This document shows, piece after piece, positions 25,757 to 37,609 of a DNA stretch of 64,000 nt. Source of the stretch: Aquiluna sp. Its GTDB lineage: Bacteria; Actinomycetota; Actinomycetes; Actinomycetales; Microbacteriaceae. The position numbers and the translations under genes are program-made. Location of the stretch: NCBI GenBank assembly GCA_021741585.1, contig JAIOXN010000003.1, forward strand, positions 1-64,000. The letters are read 5' to 3'. The notes beneath the pieces are model-generated. The model was not told where the DNA came from and did not search any database. It saw nothing but the letters and a program-made list of their open reading frames with translations. Positions within the stretch are counted from its first letter, which is position 1. Every line of letters starts with the position of its first letter.

Positions 25757-26572
25757 CAGCACCAAGCTTGCTGCCATTACAGCAACTCCTGCAATGAAGC
25801 CATAGACGGTTAGGTGACCCCTGGAGGAGTTTCTAGCGGTTGGCAAGAGAGTATCAATGGCCAAGAACACCATCACTCCAGCAACCATTGCAAAAACCAC
25901 ACCCAATACAAAGTCGTTCAGGAACTGTGACAACAGCAGATAACCAATGACCGCACCGGCAGGCTCGGCAAGACCGGACAGGAAGCTAAGCCTGAATGCC
26001 CTGGCCTTTGATTTGGTGGCGTAGTAAACCGGGACAGAGACTGCGATTCCCTCGGGGATGTTGTGCATGGCGACAGCGATTGCCAAAGCAATTCCAATTT
26101 GCGGATCATCAAGCACCAATAAGAATGTTGCCAGTCCCTCTGGGAAATTGTGGATGGCAATTGCAAGAGCTATGAAGAGACCAGTGCGAAGCAGCATCTT
26201 GTTGGCACGTTGCTCAACAAAGGGCAGCTGGCTGTCTTCTTCTCCCATGAGTTCAATCTGTGTGTTCTCATGGGGGTTGGCACCCGATGGCACCAACGCA
26301 TCAATAATGGCCATCACGATCATGCCTGCGACAAGGGCTAGTGCTGCTATTGCCGAGGCTTGCACATCGGTGGTGGTGCGGGCGATATAGGCGGTGGACT
26401 TGGGGAGAATCTCAACAAACGAGAGATAGACCATCACGCCTGCCGAGAACCCCATGGCAATTGCAAAGAACGACTTGTTTGTGGTCTTTGTGAAAAAGGC
26501 GAGGGTTGATCCAATGCCGGTGGCAAGACCGGCACCGAGTGTGACTGCAAATGCTAGAAGCAGTCCGTCCAT
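25745..26572 (-). CDS. zupT: ZIP-family metal transporter
   Basis: This is a 275-residue membrane protein with about eight transmembrane helices and the ZIP metal-site motifs HNFPEGLATF (helix IV) and MHNIPEGIAVS (helix V). A short hydrophilic loop (PHENTQIELMGEED) separates the halves. ZupT-type proteins import Zn, Mn or Fe. It lies downstream of the nrdHIEF operon and of the 16-residue Cys-rich peptide, but a terminator lies between. A Mn supply role for the class Ib reductase is plausible but unproven. Confidence 0.88.
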   Translation of the reverse strand: MDGLLLAFAVTLGAGLATGIGSTLAFFTKTTNKSFFAIAMGFSAGVMVYLSFVEILPKSTAYIARTTTDVQASAIAALALVAGMIVMAIIDALVPSGANPHENTQIELMGEEDSQLPFVEQRANKMLLRTGLFIALAIAIHNFPEGLATFLLVLDDPQIGIALAIAVAMHNIPEGIAVSVPVYYATKSKARAFRLSFLSGLAEPAGAVIGYLLLSQFLNDFVLGVVFAMVAGVMVFLAIDTLLPTARNSSRGHLTVYGFIAGVAVMAASLVLLRL

Positions 26573-26591
26573 TTCAATCTCCTCTGGGGCT

Positions 26592-26622
26592 AAAAAAGCC
26601 GGCTAAAAATATCTAGCCGGCT
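26592..26622 (-). terminator. Terminator of the nrd operon
   Basis: A perfect 9-bp stem AGCCGGCTA (26597-26605 with 26614-26622) is followed, reading on the minus strand, by five T. It lies 17 nt beyond the stop of the small Cys-rich ORF, so that ORF belongs to the nrd transcript. Confidence 0.85.
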
Positions 26623-26639
26623 ATTTAGTAATGCTTTGA

Positions 26640-26690
26640 TTAGTGCTTGCCGCCGCAGCCGCAAGTGTCTTTACCGCAATTGCAATCCAT
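26640..26690 (-). CDS. 16-residue Cys-rich mini-protein, CxCx4CxC
   Basis: Reading the minus strand, ATG at 26690 opens MDCNCGKDTCGCGGKH followed by TAA. AGGA lies 6 nt before the ATG, and the ORF begins 12 nt after the nrdF stop and ends 17 nt before a strong terminator. Four Cys in two C-x-C pairs plus a C-terminal His look like a metal site, comparable in style to the smallest metallothionein-like peptides. Placed between a metal-dependent reductase and a metal importer, it could be a metal donor, buffer or chaperone for NrdF; this is inference. No family recognised; it is short enough to be missed by annotation. Confidence 0.6.
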   Translation of the reverse strand: MDCNCGKDTCGCGGKH

Positions 26691-26702
26691 GGTCATTCCT
26701 TT

Positions 26703-29835
<3,133 letters not shown>

Positions 29836-29851
<16 letters not shown>

Positions 29852-30240
29852 AGCTGCTCCAGCCTCTCTTTGATTGTTTCTATGTCATCTGGGGTGCCAA
29901 GGATTTCCGCCTTATAAATAAGCGGCACCCCGAGCTTTTGGGCAACCATATCTCCGGCCAATCCAAAGGATGATCCGAAGTTGGTGTTACCGGTTGCAAT
30001 CACGGCTTTCACGTGCTTGCGGTTTGCAGGGTTATTCAAAAACTTGATTACCTGCTTTGGAACTGTGGTTTTCTCTTCTCCCGAACCATAGGTTGGGACA
30101 ACTAGAACGTTTTCAGCTTCGTAGACGAAGTTTGCGGCTTCGTCAGTTTTGATTGGGATTCGAACCGTCTTTAGTCCGAACTTCTCGACAAATCGTTTGG
30201 TGTTCTCGGAGATGCTCGAGAAATAAACGACGTCGAACAT
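29836..30240 (-). CDS. nrdI: NrdI flavodoxin-like protein
   Basis: This is a 134-residue protein. The FMN-binding features are [18 protein letters not shown] at the N-terminus, VPTYGSGEE, and [17 protein letters not shown]. NrdI supplies the oxidant that assembles the Mn-tyrosyl radical cofactor of NrdF. It sits 10 nt after nrdH. Confidence 0.97.
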
Positions 30241-30250
30241 TTTTTATCTC

Positions 30251-30475
30251 CTAGGCGGAGAGGGCTTGGATGCGGTCCATGCGGAAACCACTCCAGTGCT
30301 CGTCATCGGCGACGACTACAGGAGCTGCGGTGTAACCCATGGTTTTGACCATTTCTAGAGCCACTGGATCCTGGCTCATGTCAACCTCGTTGTACTCAAC
30401 CTGGTTGCGTGAAAGCATGCGCTTAGTGCTGTCGCACTGAACACAAGCTGGAAGTGTGTAAACGGTCACCGCCAT
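30251..30475 (-). CDS. nrdH: NrdH glutaredoxin-like electron donor
   Basis: This is a 74-residue protein with GAGGAGG upstream. The CVQC redox site (LPACVQCDST) and the conserved WSGFRMDRI end are as in actinobacterial NrdH. It reduces NrdE. First gene of the operon; a candidate NrdR box lies about 100 nt upstream. Confidence 0.97.
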   Translation of the reverse strand: MAVTVYTLPACVQCDSTKRMLSRNQVEYNEVDMSQDPVALEMVKTMGYTAAPVVVADDEHWSGFRMDRIQALSA

Positions 30476-30574
30476 TGGTTCCTCCTCAAGGAAAAATTGG
30501 GTTTTTACCCCCGGATTTATGCAAATTTAAGTGAAATTTCTCGCAAATTGCAGATTTACTACTTTAGCACTTAA

Positions 30575-30590
30575 CCACTACATGTAGTGT
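30575..30590. promoter_or_regulatory. Candidate NrdR box upstream of nrdH
   Basis: CCACTACATGTAGTGT contains the perfect palindrome CACTACATGTAGTG (30576-30589) and fits most positions of the published NrdR consensus acaCwAtATaTwGtgt. A poorer partner-like sequence (CTACTTTAG, 30559-30567) lies two helical turns closer to nrdH. A BlaI/CopY-type operator is an alternative reading. Confidence 0.55.
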
Positions 30591-30710
30591 CGCAACGCCA
30601 AAAAATTCACTTATTTAGTTATTTCTTGAACATTAACCCACAACTTGAACTTTAAGCCGACTGATTTTAGGCGTGTCGCACACTATTCATAAAAAATCAG
30701 TAATTTTTAG

Positions 30711-30727
30711 TTCTACTACTTGTAGAA
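30711..30727. promoter_or_regulatory. Candidate operator upstream of the copper-chaperone gene
   Basis: TTCTAC and GTAGAA are perfect inverted arms separated by 5 nt, about 57 nt before the start at 30784. The half-site resembles that of the palindrome on the nrd side. The rest of the 308-nt divergent region 30476-30783 is AT-rich and holds no gene. A copper-responsive regulator would fit the downstream gene, but this is inference. Confidence 0.4.
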
Positions 30728-30783
30728 TAAGGTTCTTGAGCGAGGAAATTCTCCTCAATAGGTCCGACATTTTAGGAAAAAGA

Positions 30784-31266
30784 ATGAAGAAAATTGCTGT
30801 GTTACTAGCTTCGGTTTTGCTGCTCGCAGGTTGTGCTCCTGCCGGCCAGGTTGAAATCTCAGATGCTTGGGTCAAGTCTGGTGAGATGTCAGTCGAGGGT
30901 GGCATGACCGCCGTGTATGGCACGATCACAAATAACACCGATAAGGAAGTCACTTTCGTTGGTGGCGAGACCGCGATTGCAGGACTGGTTGAGGTCCACG
31001 AAATGGCAATGATCGATGGCGAAATGAAGATGCAGCGCATCGAAGGTGGCCTAGTTATCCCTGCCGGCGAGAGTGCGGTCTTGGAGCCAGGCGGCAACCA
31101 CCTGATGTTGATGCAGCTAACCGGTGATCTAATGGCTGGTGACATGATCAGCGTGAAGTTTGATTTTGAGGGTGCAGATTCAATTACCCTTGACTCTGTG
31201 ATGGCAAAGCCAGCTGAAGGCGGCGACGAGAGCTATCACGAGACTGAAATGGACATGAGCAACTAA
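30784..31266 (+). CDS. PCuAC-type copper chaperone lipoprotein
   Basis: This is a 160-residue protein. The frame is open upstream, but the ATG at 30784 is the start because it gives a clean lipoprotein signal (KKIAVLLASVLLLAGC). The PCu(A)C copper motif is present: HEMAM...MKMQ in one half and GNHLMLM in the other, spaced as in H-M-x10-M-x21-H-x-M. Family members hold Cu(I) outside the membrane and deliver it to oxidases or other enzymes. It abuts the DyP peroxidase gene with no gap. Confidence 0.9.
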   Translation: MKKIAVLLASVLLLAGCAPAGQVEISDAWVKSGEMSVEGGMTAVYGTITNNTDKEVTFVGGETAIAGLVEVHEMAMIDGEMKMQRIEGGLVIPAGESAVLEPGGNHLMLMQLTGDLMAGDMISVKFDFEGADSITLDSVMAKPAEGGDESYHETEMDMSN

Positions 31267-32463
31267 TTGGTTTCACGCAGAGGTTTTCTCCAAGGCGGTG
31301 CAATAGGCGTAGCCGGCAGCGCCATTGGAGCAACCTCTGGCTCCTTGGTGGCTAATGCGCTGAATAACACCGCCGCAGAAACCGCAACCGCAAAAAGACA
31401 GCTGCCGTTCTACGGCAAGCACCAAATGGGGATTGAGACTCCCATTCAGGCCGTAACCAACTTGGTTGCCTTTGACCTCAAGCCAGAAACCGATCGCTCA
31501 TCCATGCTTCGTTGGATGACGCTTTTGACTGACGACATTGCAAGACTCTCGAGGGGCGAGCCGGTTCTTGCCGACCCTGCTCCTGAGCTTGCTATTGGCC
31601 CTGCCGGATTCAGTGCATATGTTGGGTTGGGCAAATCAATGTTTATAAAACTCGGCATGGAATCGGATATTCCTGCAGGTTTTATTGATTTGCCGGCATT
31701 CAAGATGGATCAGCTCGAGGAGAAGTTTTCGGGTGGCGATGTCGTGATTCACGTTGCTGCCGATGATCCCATTGCGCTTTCTCATGCAACAAGATCTTTA
31801 GTTCGAGACAGCATCCCCTTTGCGAGCGTGAGGTGGACCCAGTCTGGTTTTGCTCATACTCCAGGTGTTGTGAAATCGGGCGTCACCCATAGAAACCTGA
31901 TGGGGCAGATCGATGGCACCGCAAACCCACAGCTGAACTCAGATGATTTCGCTTCGGTGGTGTGGATGGATCAGGGGCCCGAGTGGGCAGTTGGTGGAAC
32001 TCAAATGGTGTTCCGCAGAATTGCCATGCAATTGGACACCTGGGATCAACTTGGGACCAAGAGTAAAGAAGAAGTGATTGGCAGAAAGTTGGCATCAGGT
32101 GCTCCTCTGACCGGAACACTAGAAACCGATGCTCCGGATTTTGCCGCTCGATTGCCGAACGGATTATCGGTGATTCCAGATTTTGCTCACATCCGCCGGG
32201 CAGCCCCGGAGGCGTTCAAAGAGCGCATCTTTAGAAGACCTTTCAGCTACGAGGCTGGAATTTCCGAATCCGGTTCGGTTGATGTTGGGCTTCTTTGGTG
32301 CTCATATCAAGCCAATATCGAGGAGCAGTTCTTGCCGATTCAACGCCGGCTTGAAGAGTTTGACCTATTGAATAAGTGGACTGTTCCGGTGGGGTCTGCA
32401 ACATTCTTCATTCCAAAAGGTCCTGAGCCAGATTCGGTGATTGCCCAGGCACTATTCTCTTAG
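31267..32463 (+). CDS. Tat-exported DyP-type heme peroxidase (EfeB-like)
   Basis: This is a 398-residue protein with a TTG start directly after the upstream stop. The N-terminus VSRRGFLQGG is a twin-arginine signal. DyP hallmarks are the GxxDG motif (MGQIDGTANP), the proximal His in PDFAHIRRAAPE, and the FRRPFSYE segment. It belongs to the Tat-exported EfeB group, which carries folded heme protein to the cell surface. Its place after a copper chaperone rather than efeU/efeO suggests a role in oxidative or metal stress rather than classic Efe iron uptake. Confidence 0.9.
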   Translation: MVSRRGFLQGGAIGVAGSAIGATSGSLVANALNNTAAETATAKRQLPFYGKHQMGIETPIQAVTNLVAFDLKPETDRSSMLRWMTLLTDDIARLSRGEPVLADPAPELAIGPAGFSAYVGLGKSMFIKLGMESDIPAGFIDLPAFKMDQLEEKFSGGDVVIHVAADDPIALSHATRSLVRDSIPFASVRWTQSGFAHTPGVVKSGVTHRNLMGQIDGTANPQLNSDDFASVVWMDQGPEWAVGGTQMVFRRIAMQLDTWDQLGTKSKEEVIGRKLASGAPLTGTLETDAPDFAARLPNGLSVIPDFAHIRRAAPEAFKERIFRRPFSYEAGISESGSVDVGLLWCSYQANIEEQFLPIQRRLEEFDLLNKWTVPVGSATFFIPKGPEPDSVIAQALFS

Positions 32464-32464
32464 G

Positions 32465-33739
32465 GTGCCCACACCTTCTAAATTCTTTAGTCGTGGCAGA
32501 GTCATAGACTCGGGCGAAAATCTAGGGCGAAGAGTTGTCCTGATTTACATCGTATTGATCGGCCTTTCAATGAGCCTGATCCCATACTCGATCGACCCCT
32601 TCTTGCCAGCTTTTCCGGCTGTTGGAGATTTCTTTGGGGTTCCAAATGGCACCGTGCAAGCTTCGCTCACCGGGGTAACCATTGGTGTTGCGATGGGTCA
32701 GTTGATCACAGGCCCACTCTCTGATGCTTTTGGACGCAGGCCATTATTGCTGTTGGCAATTCTTGGTTATGGAATCAGCGCGGTGACACTGTTTATTGCA
32801 CCGAATATTGAAATCTTCATTTTGCTCAGATTCTTCATGGGCTTTTTTGCCGCCAGCGCGGATGTTGTTGGCAGGGCAATTATTAGAGACCTCTTCCGAG
32901 GGCAAGCAATGTTGCAAATGCTCTCAAAGGTCTTTTTGATCCAGTCGCTATCGCCAATCTTGGGGCCAATCATTGGTTCACAGCTGCTTGGTTTTGGTTC
33001 CTGGCAATTGGCGTTTTTGTGCTTTGGCTTCTTTGGGCTGGCGCTTGGCGTCGTTGCCTGGTTCACCCTAGTTGAAACCTTGCCGGTCGCACGACGCAGA
33101 TCTAGCTCTGCGGCAGGACTTATCCGCGGCTACACATCGGTTTTGAGAGACCGGGTCTATGTCGGGTTGATGATCTACGGGTCGCTGCAGCTATCTGCGC
33201 TGTTTGGTTATTTGAATATCGTGCCATTTTTGTATCAAGACGTTTATGGCTTGAGCGTTGAAGAATTTGGTCTCTGGTTTGCTTTCAACTCGTTTGGGCT
33301 TTACCTGGGAGTTCAATTCGGTGGTTTGATGGCAAGGTTTTTTAGGGCCCAGTGGATGCTTGCGGTTTACTCCACAGTCGGCACTATCGCTGGTCTCTAC
33401 CTGATTCTGAGTGCCGGTGGGAACATCGTTCAAGCCGAGATCGGCTTCTTCATGGTTGTGTTTGTTTTTGGTTCCCCAGCAACCGCGATTCCAACGCTCG
33501 CACTTTTGAATCACGGTTCTGAGGCCGGCACAGCAGCTTCGCTGCTTGGCTCGGCCAGCTTTATCTTGGCCTCTTTGATGACCGGGATTTATGCCGTTCT
33601 CTCCACCACTACAACCGTGGATATCGGGCTTTTGATATTCGTATTCTTTGGTCTATCGCTTATTAGCCTTTTGGTTTTGGTGCGGCCTTGGAAGATTCCT
33701 GATCTGCGCAAAGGGTTAGAGCAAGAAGAAGCTCACTAG
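32465..33739 (+). CDS. Bcr/CflA-type MFS drug exporter
   Basis: This is a ~424-residue membrane protein with 12 predicted helices. The family motif is VGQLITGPLSDAFGRRPLLL-like (here MGQLITGPLSDAFGRRP), and PYSIDPFLPAFPAV is typical of Bcr/CflA exporters. The GTG at 32465 is chosen; an in-frame TTG at 32441 would overlap the peroxidase gene. The end overlaps the convergent EamA gene by 4 nt. Confidence 0.88.
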   Translation: MPTPSKFFSRGRVIDSGENLGRRVVLIYIVLIGLSMSLIPYSIDPFLPAFPAVGDFFGVPNGTVQASLTGVTIGVAMGQLITGPLSDAFGRRPLLLLAILGYGISAVTLFIAPNIEIFILLRFFMGFFAASADVVGRAIIRDLFRGQAMLQMLSKVFLIQSLSPILGPIIGSQLLGFGSWQLAFLCFGFFGLALGVVAWFTLVETLPVARRRSSSAAGLIRGYTSVLRDRVYVGLMIYGSLQLSALFGYLNIVPFLYQDVYGLSVEEFGLWFAFNSFGLYLGVQFGGLMARFFRAQWMLAVYSTVGTIAGLYLILSAGGNIVQAEIGFFMVVFVFGSPATAIPTLALLNHGSEAGTAASLLGSASFILASLMTGIYAVLSTTTTVDIGLLIFVFFGLSLISLLVLVRPWKIPDLRKGLEQEEAH

Positions 33740-34635
33740 CGCCTTAGTTTTTTGATTAGCGGGTCCAGACTTCCCTGGGCCAAGGCTGCTCCCAAAATCA
33801 CAACCACCGCACCAATTGGTTCATACCAGTGCAGCACCTCGCCCAAAAGGGCTATGCCCCAGATTGTTGCAATCACCGGGTTGGTATAGGTGACGGTTGA
33901 TGCCACTGCCGACCCAGCTCCTGCGATCACATCGTGAAACAACCTATAGGCAAGGCCAGAGCCCAAAACTCCCAATGCCAGAATCGCCAAGACGCTTTCT
34001 AGGGTTGCAGGACCAACAAACAATGGTCCAGAAAAAACATAGAGCGGCAAGAGTGTGATTGCGCTTGTGCCAACCTGCACTGCAGCTGTTGTTGTCCCCG
34101 GAAGCTTCATCGGAGTCACAAATTTTCGAATGTAAGGCCCGCCAATTCCATAGGACAGCGCAGCTAGAACCAAAGCGAGAATCGCCATCGGCTCATTCTC
34201 GCCAAAGCCTTGCCAAACCCCGAGGGTTATGCCAACGCCAATCAGCCCAATTACCAAACCAATAAGGCTTATAACTGTCACTTTCTCGGTGCGATAGATG
34301 ACCAAGATCGAAAGCAGGGTGAACATCGGGGTCGCAGCCCCGATGATTGCGGCTAACGAACTAGTGGTGGATTGCTGGGCAAAAGAGAAAAGCGAAAAGG
34401 GAATCGCGCTCATGAAGAGCCCTGCAATCCAAATGTGAAAGAACTCTCTTGGTTTGCTTGGAAAACGAAGCTTCAGAGCCAGAGCCAAAAGAACCATTGC
34501 CAACGCACCCAGCAGTGTGCGCCAAAAGGCAACGCCAAAGAATGTTGTTAGTCGCAGTGAAAGCTCAGTGAATAAAAAGCTCGAGCCCCAAATAAGGGCC
34601 ATCGGAATAAACTTCCAGATCCAGTGGCTGCGCAC
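33736..34635 (-). CDS. EamA/DMT-family transporter
   Basis: This is a 299-residue protein with ten predicted transmembrane helices in two EamA repeats; GSSFLFTELSLR and NPVIATIWGIALLGE are characteristic. Members export amino acids or other metabolites; the substrate is unknown. It starts 9 nt after gnd on the same strand, so the two may be co-transcribed. Confidence 0.87.
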   Translation of the reverse strand: MRSHWIWKFIPMALIWGSSFLFTELSLRLTTFFGVAFWRTLLGALAMVLLALALKLRFPSKPREFFHIWIAGLFMSAIPFSLFSFAQQSTTSSLAAIIGAATPMFTLLSILVIYRTEKVTVISLIGLVIGLIGVGITLGVWQGFGENEPMAILALVLAALSYGIGGPYIRKFVTPMKLPGTTTAAVQVGTSAITLLPLYVFSGPLFVGPATLESVLAILALGVLGSGLAYRLFHDVIAGAGSAVASTVTYTNPVIATIWGIALLGEVLHWYEPIGAVVVILGAALAQGSLDPLIKKLRR

Positions 34636-34644
34636 CTAAAAATG

Positions 34645-36093
34645 CTAGTGGCTAGAAGGTGTGGTTTCGATCTCCGAGCGATCTCCAGACCACAGGGTGT
34701 GGAAGACGCCGTCTAGGTCAACTCTCTTATAGGTGTGAGCACCAAAGAAGTCGCGCTGACCTTGAACCAAAGCCGCTGGCAAGCGCTCTGCCCTGAGACC
34801 ATCGAAGTAGCTTAGAGAAGATGCAAATGCTGGGTTTGGGATTCCCGCCAATGACGAATGTGCAACCACACTTCTCCAAGAAGAGACAGAGGAGTCAATC
34901 GCCTTCTGGAAGTACTCGTCAAACAGCAAAGAAAGCAGGTTCTCGTTCTTGCCATAAGCATCTGAAATGCGGTTTAGGAACTGCGCGCGGATGATGCAGC
35001 CACCGCGCCAGATCTTGGCAACGTTTCCTAGGTTGATGTTCCAGTTGTATTCCTTGGCGCCTGCGCGAATGGCATCAAAGCCCTGGGCATAGGCAACAAT
35101 CTTGGAGGCATAGAGTGCCTTGCGAACATCTTCGACAAATGCCTTCTTGTCCTCAATCTTCCACGCTGTGGTACCGGTCGCTAGCTGTGGTGCGCCATTG
35201 CGCTGAGCGGCTTGAGACGAAAGGCTTCTGGCAAATACCGCTTCCGCAATTCCAGACACTGGGGTGCCAAGGTTCAGAGCTGTCTGGACTGTCCAAACAC
35301 CGGTTCCCTTGGAGCCGGCTTGGTCCAGAACGATGTCAACAAATGGCTTGCCGGTTTTTGCATCGACCTGCTTTAGAACCTCTGCGGTGATCTCGATTAG
35401 GTAGCTTTCGAGTTCGCCCTTGTTCCACTCGGAGAAGATGTCTGCGATTTCACTTGGTGAGAAGCTACCTGCTTGGCGCAGGATGTCATAGGCCTCTGCG
35501 ATGAGCTGCATGTCGGCATATTCGATGCCGTTGTGGATCATCTTCACAAAGTGACCAGCACCATCGGTGCCAACGTGGGTGACACATGGCTCACCCTCGG
35601 CAATTGCAGCAATTGAGGAAAGGATTGGACCAAGGGTCTTATAGGACTCTGCGCTTCCGCCGGGCATGATCGAAGGACCCTTGAGGGCACCTTCTTCACC
35701 ACCGGAGATTCCAGCACCAACAAAGTGAAGTCCCTTTGCAGAAACTTCCTTCTCGCGGCGAAGGGTGTCGGTGAATAGCGCGTTGCCACCATCAACGATG
35801 ATGTCGCCCTCTTCAAATCTTTCAGCAAGCTGGTTGATAACTGCGTCAGTTCCAGCACCCGCCTGCACCATAATGATCGCGGTTCTTGGTTTTTGCAGTG
35901 ATGCTACGAAGTCATCAATGGTCTCTGCTGCAATGAAGTTTGCCTCTGGGTGCTCGGCAACCAATAAGTTGGTGCGCTCCACGGAGCGGTTATAAACCGC
36001 AACTTTGTTGCCCTCACGGCTAGCCAGGTTTCTGGCAAGGTTTGAGCCCATAACGGCCAGACCAACAACACCAATATTTGCTTTTTCAGACAT
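34645..36093 (-). CDS. gnd: 6-phosphogluconate dehydrogenase, decarboxylating
   Basis: This is a 482-residue protein of full length. NADP-binding GLAVMGSNLARN, substrate motifs GISGGEEGALKGPSIMPGG and the family signature DQAGSKGTGVWTVQ are all present. It converts 6-phosphogluconate to ribulose 5-phosphate in the oxidative pentose phosphate pathway. The 171-nt region to the divergent carboxypeptidase gene should hold both promoters. Confidence 0.97.
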   Translation of the reverse strand: MSEKANIGVVGLAVMGSNLARNLASREGNKVAVYNRSVERTNLLVAEHPEANFIAAETIDDFVASLQKPRTAIIMVQAGAGTDAVINQLAERFEEGDIIVDGGNALFTDTLRREKEVSAKGLHFVGAGISGGEEGALKGPSIMPGGSAESYKTLGPILSSIAAIAEGEPCVTHVGTDGAGHFVKMIHNGIEYADMQLIAEAYDILRQAGSFSPSEIADIFSEWNKGELESYLIEITAEVLKQVDAKTGKPFVDIVLDQAGSKGTGVWTVQTALNLGTPVSGIAEAVFARSLSSQAAQRNGAPQLATGTTAWKIEDKKAFVEDVRKALYASKIVAYAQGFDAIRAGAKEYNWNINLGNVAKIWRGGCIIRAQFLNRISDAYGKNENLLSLLFDEYFQKAIDSSVSSWRSVVAHSSLAGIPNPAFASSLSYFDGLRAERLPAALVQGQRDFFGAHTYKRVDLDGVFHTLWSGDRSEIETTPSSH

Positions 36094-36264
36094 GTAGTTC
36101 CTGATTCTTTTTGATTGGGAGATTCTGGGCGCTCAACGCTGGGCGAAATTTCCTCTAACTTTACCAACTTCAGCGAGATAAAGGACGAAATGGCGCATTG
36201 GGGAAGGCGGTCCCTCAGAAATTGGCTATCTCTTGATAACCTCGGGTTGAACAGGGAGCACTTC

Positions 36265-37554
36265 TTGAAAATCAAAACAACAATCATTGCCGGGCTATTG
36301 GCACTGACTCTGGCCAACCCGGTTTCGGCAAGCGCTGCAAGTTGTTCGGTTGAAAAGCAGTTGGCAAGTAAATCAATTCTTGATTTGCACGCCCAGGTCG
36401 TGAACGCCGAGACCGGTGAAGTTCTGTTCTCTCAGGATGCGGACACCCCAATCAGAACAGCCTCAGTGCTCAAGCTTTTGACTGCGACCGTTGCACTTGA
36501 TGTTTTGGGTCCGGACTACCAGGTTGAAACCAAGGTTTATCAAGACCCGATTGACCCTACCAAGATCTATCTGGTTGGCGCAGGGGATGTGACGCTTTCT
36601 CGAATGCCCGGGAACATCACCTCTTATTACGCGAAGGCTCCGAAGCTAGACACCTTGACTCGGTTATTGAAAAATTGGAGCAAGCAATCTGGAGTGCAGA
36701 TTCAAACCGTGGTTACCGATTCAACCCTGTTTGGTGAAAAGGGTGACTGGCACTCAACCTGGAGCAAGCTTGGTTTATCGCAAGGGTATATGGCTCCGGT
36801 TTCAGCACTTTCTATCGATGCTGGAAGACTCACGAACTCAAAAAATCGTTTTATTGCCAAGCGCACCAGCAAGCCGGTTGAGCAAGCGGGCGCATTGTTC
36901 TTGGCCTCGCTGAACAAATCAAAATTGGCAGTTGGAGCAAAGCTAGAGCAGGGAAAACTTCCAGAAGGTGCAATTCAGATCGCCTCGGTGAAATCTAGGC
37001 CAATGTCTGAGTGGGTTGAGAACATGCTCAAGGTCTCGGACAACTCATTGGCTGAGGCCCTTGGCAGATTGAGCTCTTTGGCTCTTGGTCTTGACGGCAG
37101 CATGGAATCGCTAACGCCAACCTATCGCCAAGTGCTCGGCGCTCGCGGTTTGGATGTTTCCAGCATTGACATCGTGGATGCCTCCGGGTTGTCTTCTTGG
37201 AACCTGGTTTCAGCAGACTTGTTTACCGATCTCTTGGCTCAAATCAAGGCGGATGAAATTGCTGCCGAGGCTTTGATTGATGGTTTGCCGGTTTCTGGTC
37301 AACGTGGATCTTTGCACTACCGCTTTTCAAGCGGCTATAAAAAAGCCGCAATTGGAAAGGTGATTGCCAAGACCGGCTATATCCACACCGGGTATTCGCT
37401 GGCTGGATACCTCACCGCAAAAGATGGCACCGAGCTAGTCTTTAGCGTTTTCAATCTTGGCTCCAAGGTGACCACAAATAACCGAATCGCGCTGGATAAC
37501 TTGGTCTTCGGTTTTTATAAGTGCGGGGCCAATCTTCAGCAATCGGCCATATAA
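36265..37554 (+). CDS. dacB: D-alanyl-D-alanine carboxypeptidase, PBP4/S13 type
   Basis: This is a 429-residue protein. The start is the TTG at 36265, with AGGGAG 7 nt before it and a signal peptide after it (KIKTTIIAGLLALTLANPVSAS); the open frame upstream has no such features. Penicillin-binding motifs: SVLK (TASVLKLLTA), SDN (KVSDNSLAEALG) and KTG (IAKTGYIHTGY). It trims or opens peptidoglycan cross-links outside the membrane. Confidence 0.92.
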   Translation: MKIKTTIIAGLLALTLANPVSASAASCSVEKQLASKSILDLHAQVVNAETGEVLFSQDADTPIRTASVLKLLTATVALDVLGPDYQVETKVYQDPIDPTKIYLVGAGDVTLSRMPGNITSYYAKAPKLDTLTRLLKNWSKQSGVQIQTVVTDSTLFGEKGDWHSTWSKLGLSQGYMAPVSALSIDAGRLTNSKNRFIAKRTSKPVEQAGALFLASLNKSKLAVGAKLEQGKLPEGAIQIASVKSRPMSEWVENMLKVSDNSLAEALGRLSSLALGLDGSMESLTPTYRQVLGARGLDVSSIDIVDASGLSSWNLVSADLFTDLLAQIKADEIAAEALIDGLPVSGQRGSLHYRFSSGYKKAAIGKVIAKTGYIHTGYSLAGYLTAKDGTELVFSVFNLGSKVTTNNRIALDNLVFGFYKCGANLQQSAI

Positions 37555-37597
37555 AAAACTCAGTCTCAAAAATAGTTTTAGCCGAGCAGACAGGGAC

Positions 37598-37603
37598 TAA
37601 CCT
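37598..37603 (+). promoter_or_regulatory. -10 box for a probable leaderless pta transcript
   Basis: TAACCT lies 6 nt before the ATG at 37610. An AGAGG is next to the start but too close to act as a normal ribosome binding site. Confidence 0.5.
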
Positions 37604-37609
37604 AGAGGT

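Noticed and set aside
30673-30783. Upstream start at 30673 for the copper-chaperone gene
   Set aside because: It would bury the lipoprotein signal 37 residues inside the protein; the ATG at 30784 gives a proper signal and lipobox.
31267-32463. efeUOB-type iron uptake operon
   Set aside because: Only the EfeB-like peroxidase is present; no EfeU permease or EfeO gene adjoins it.
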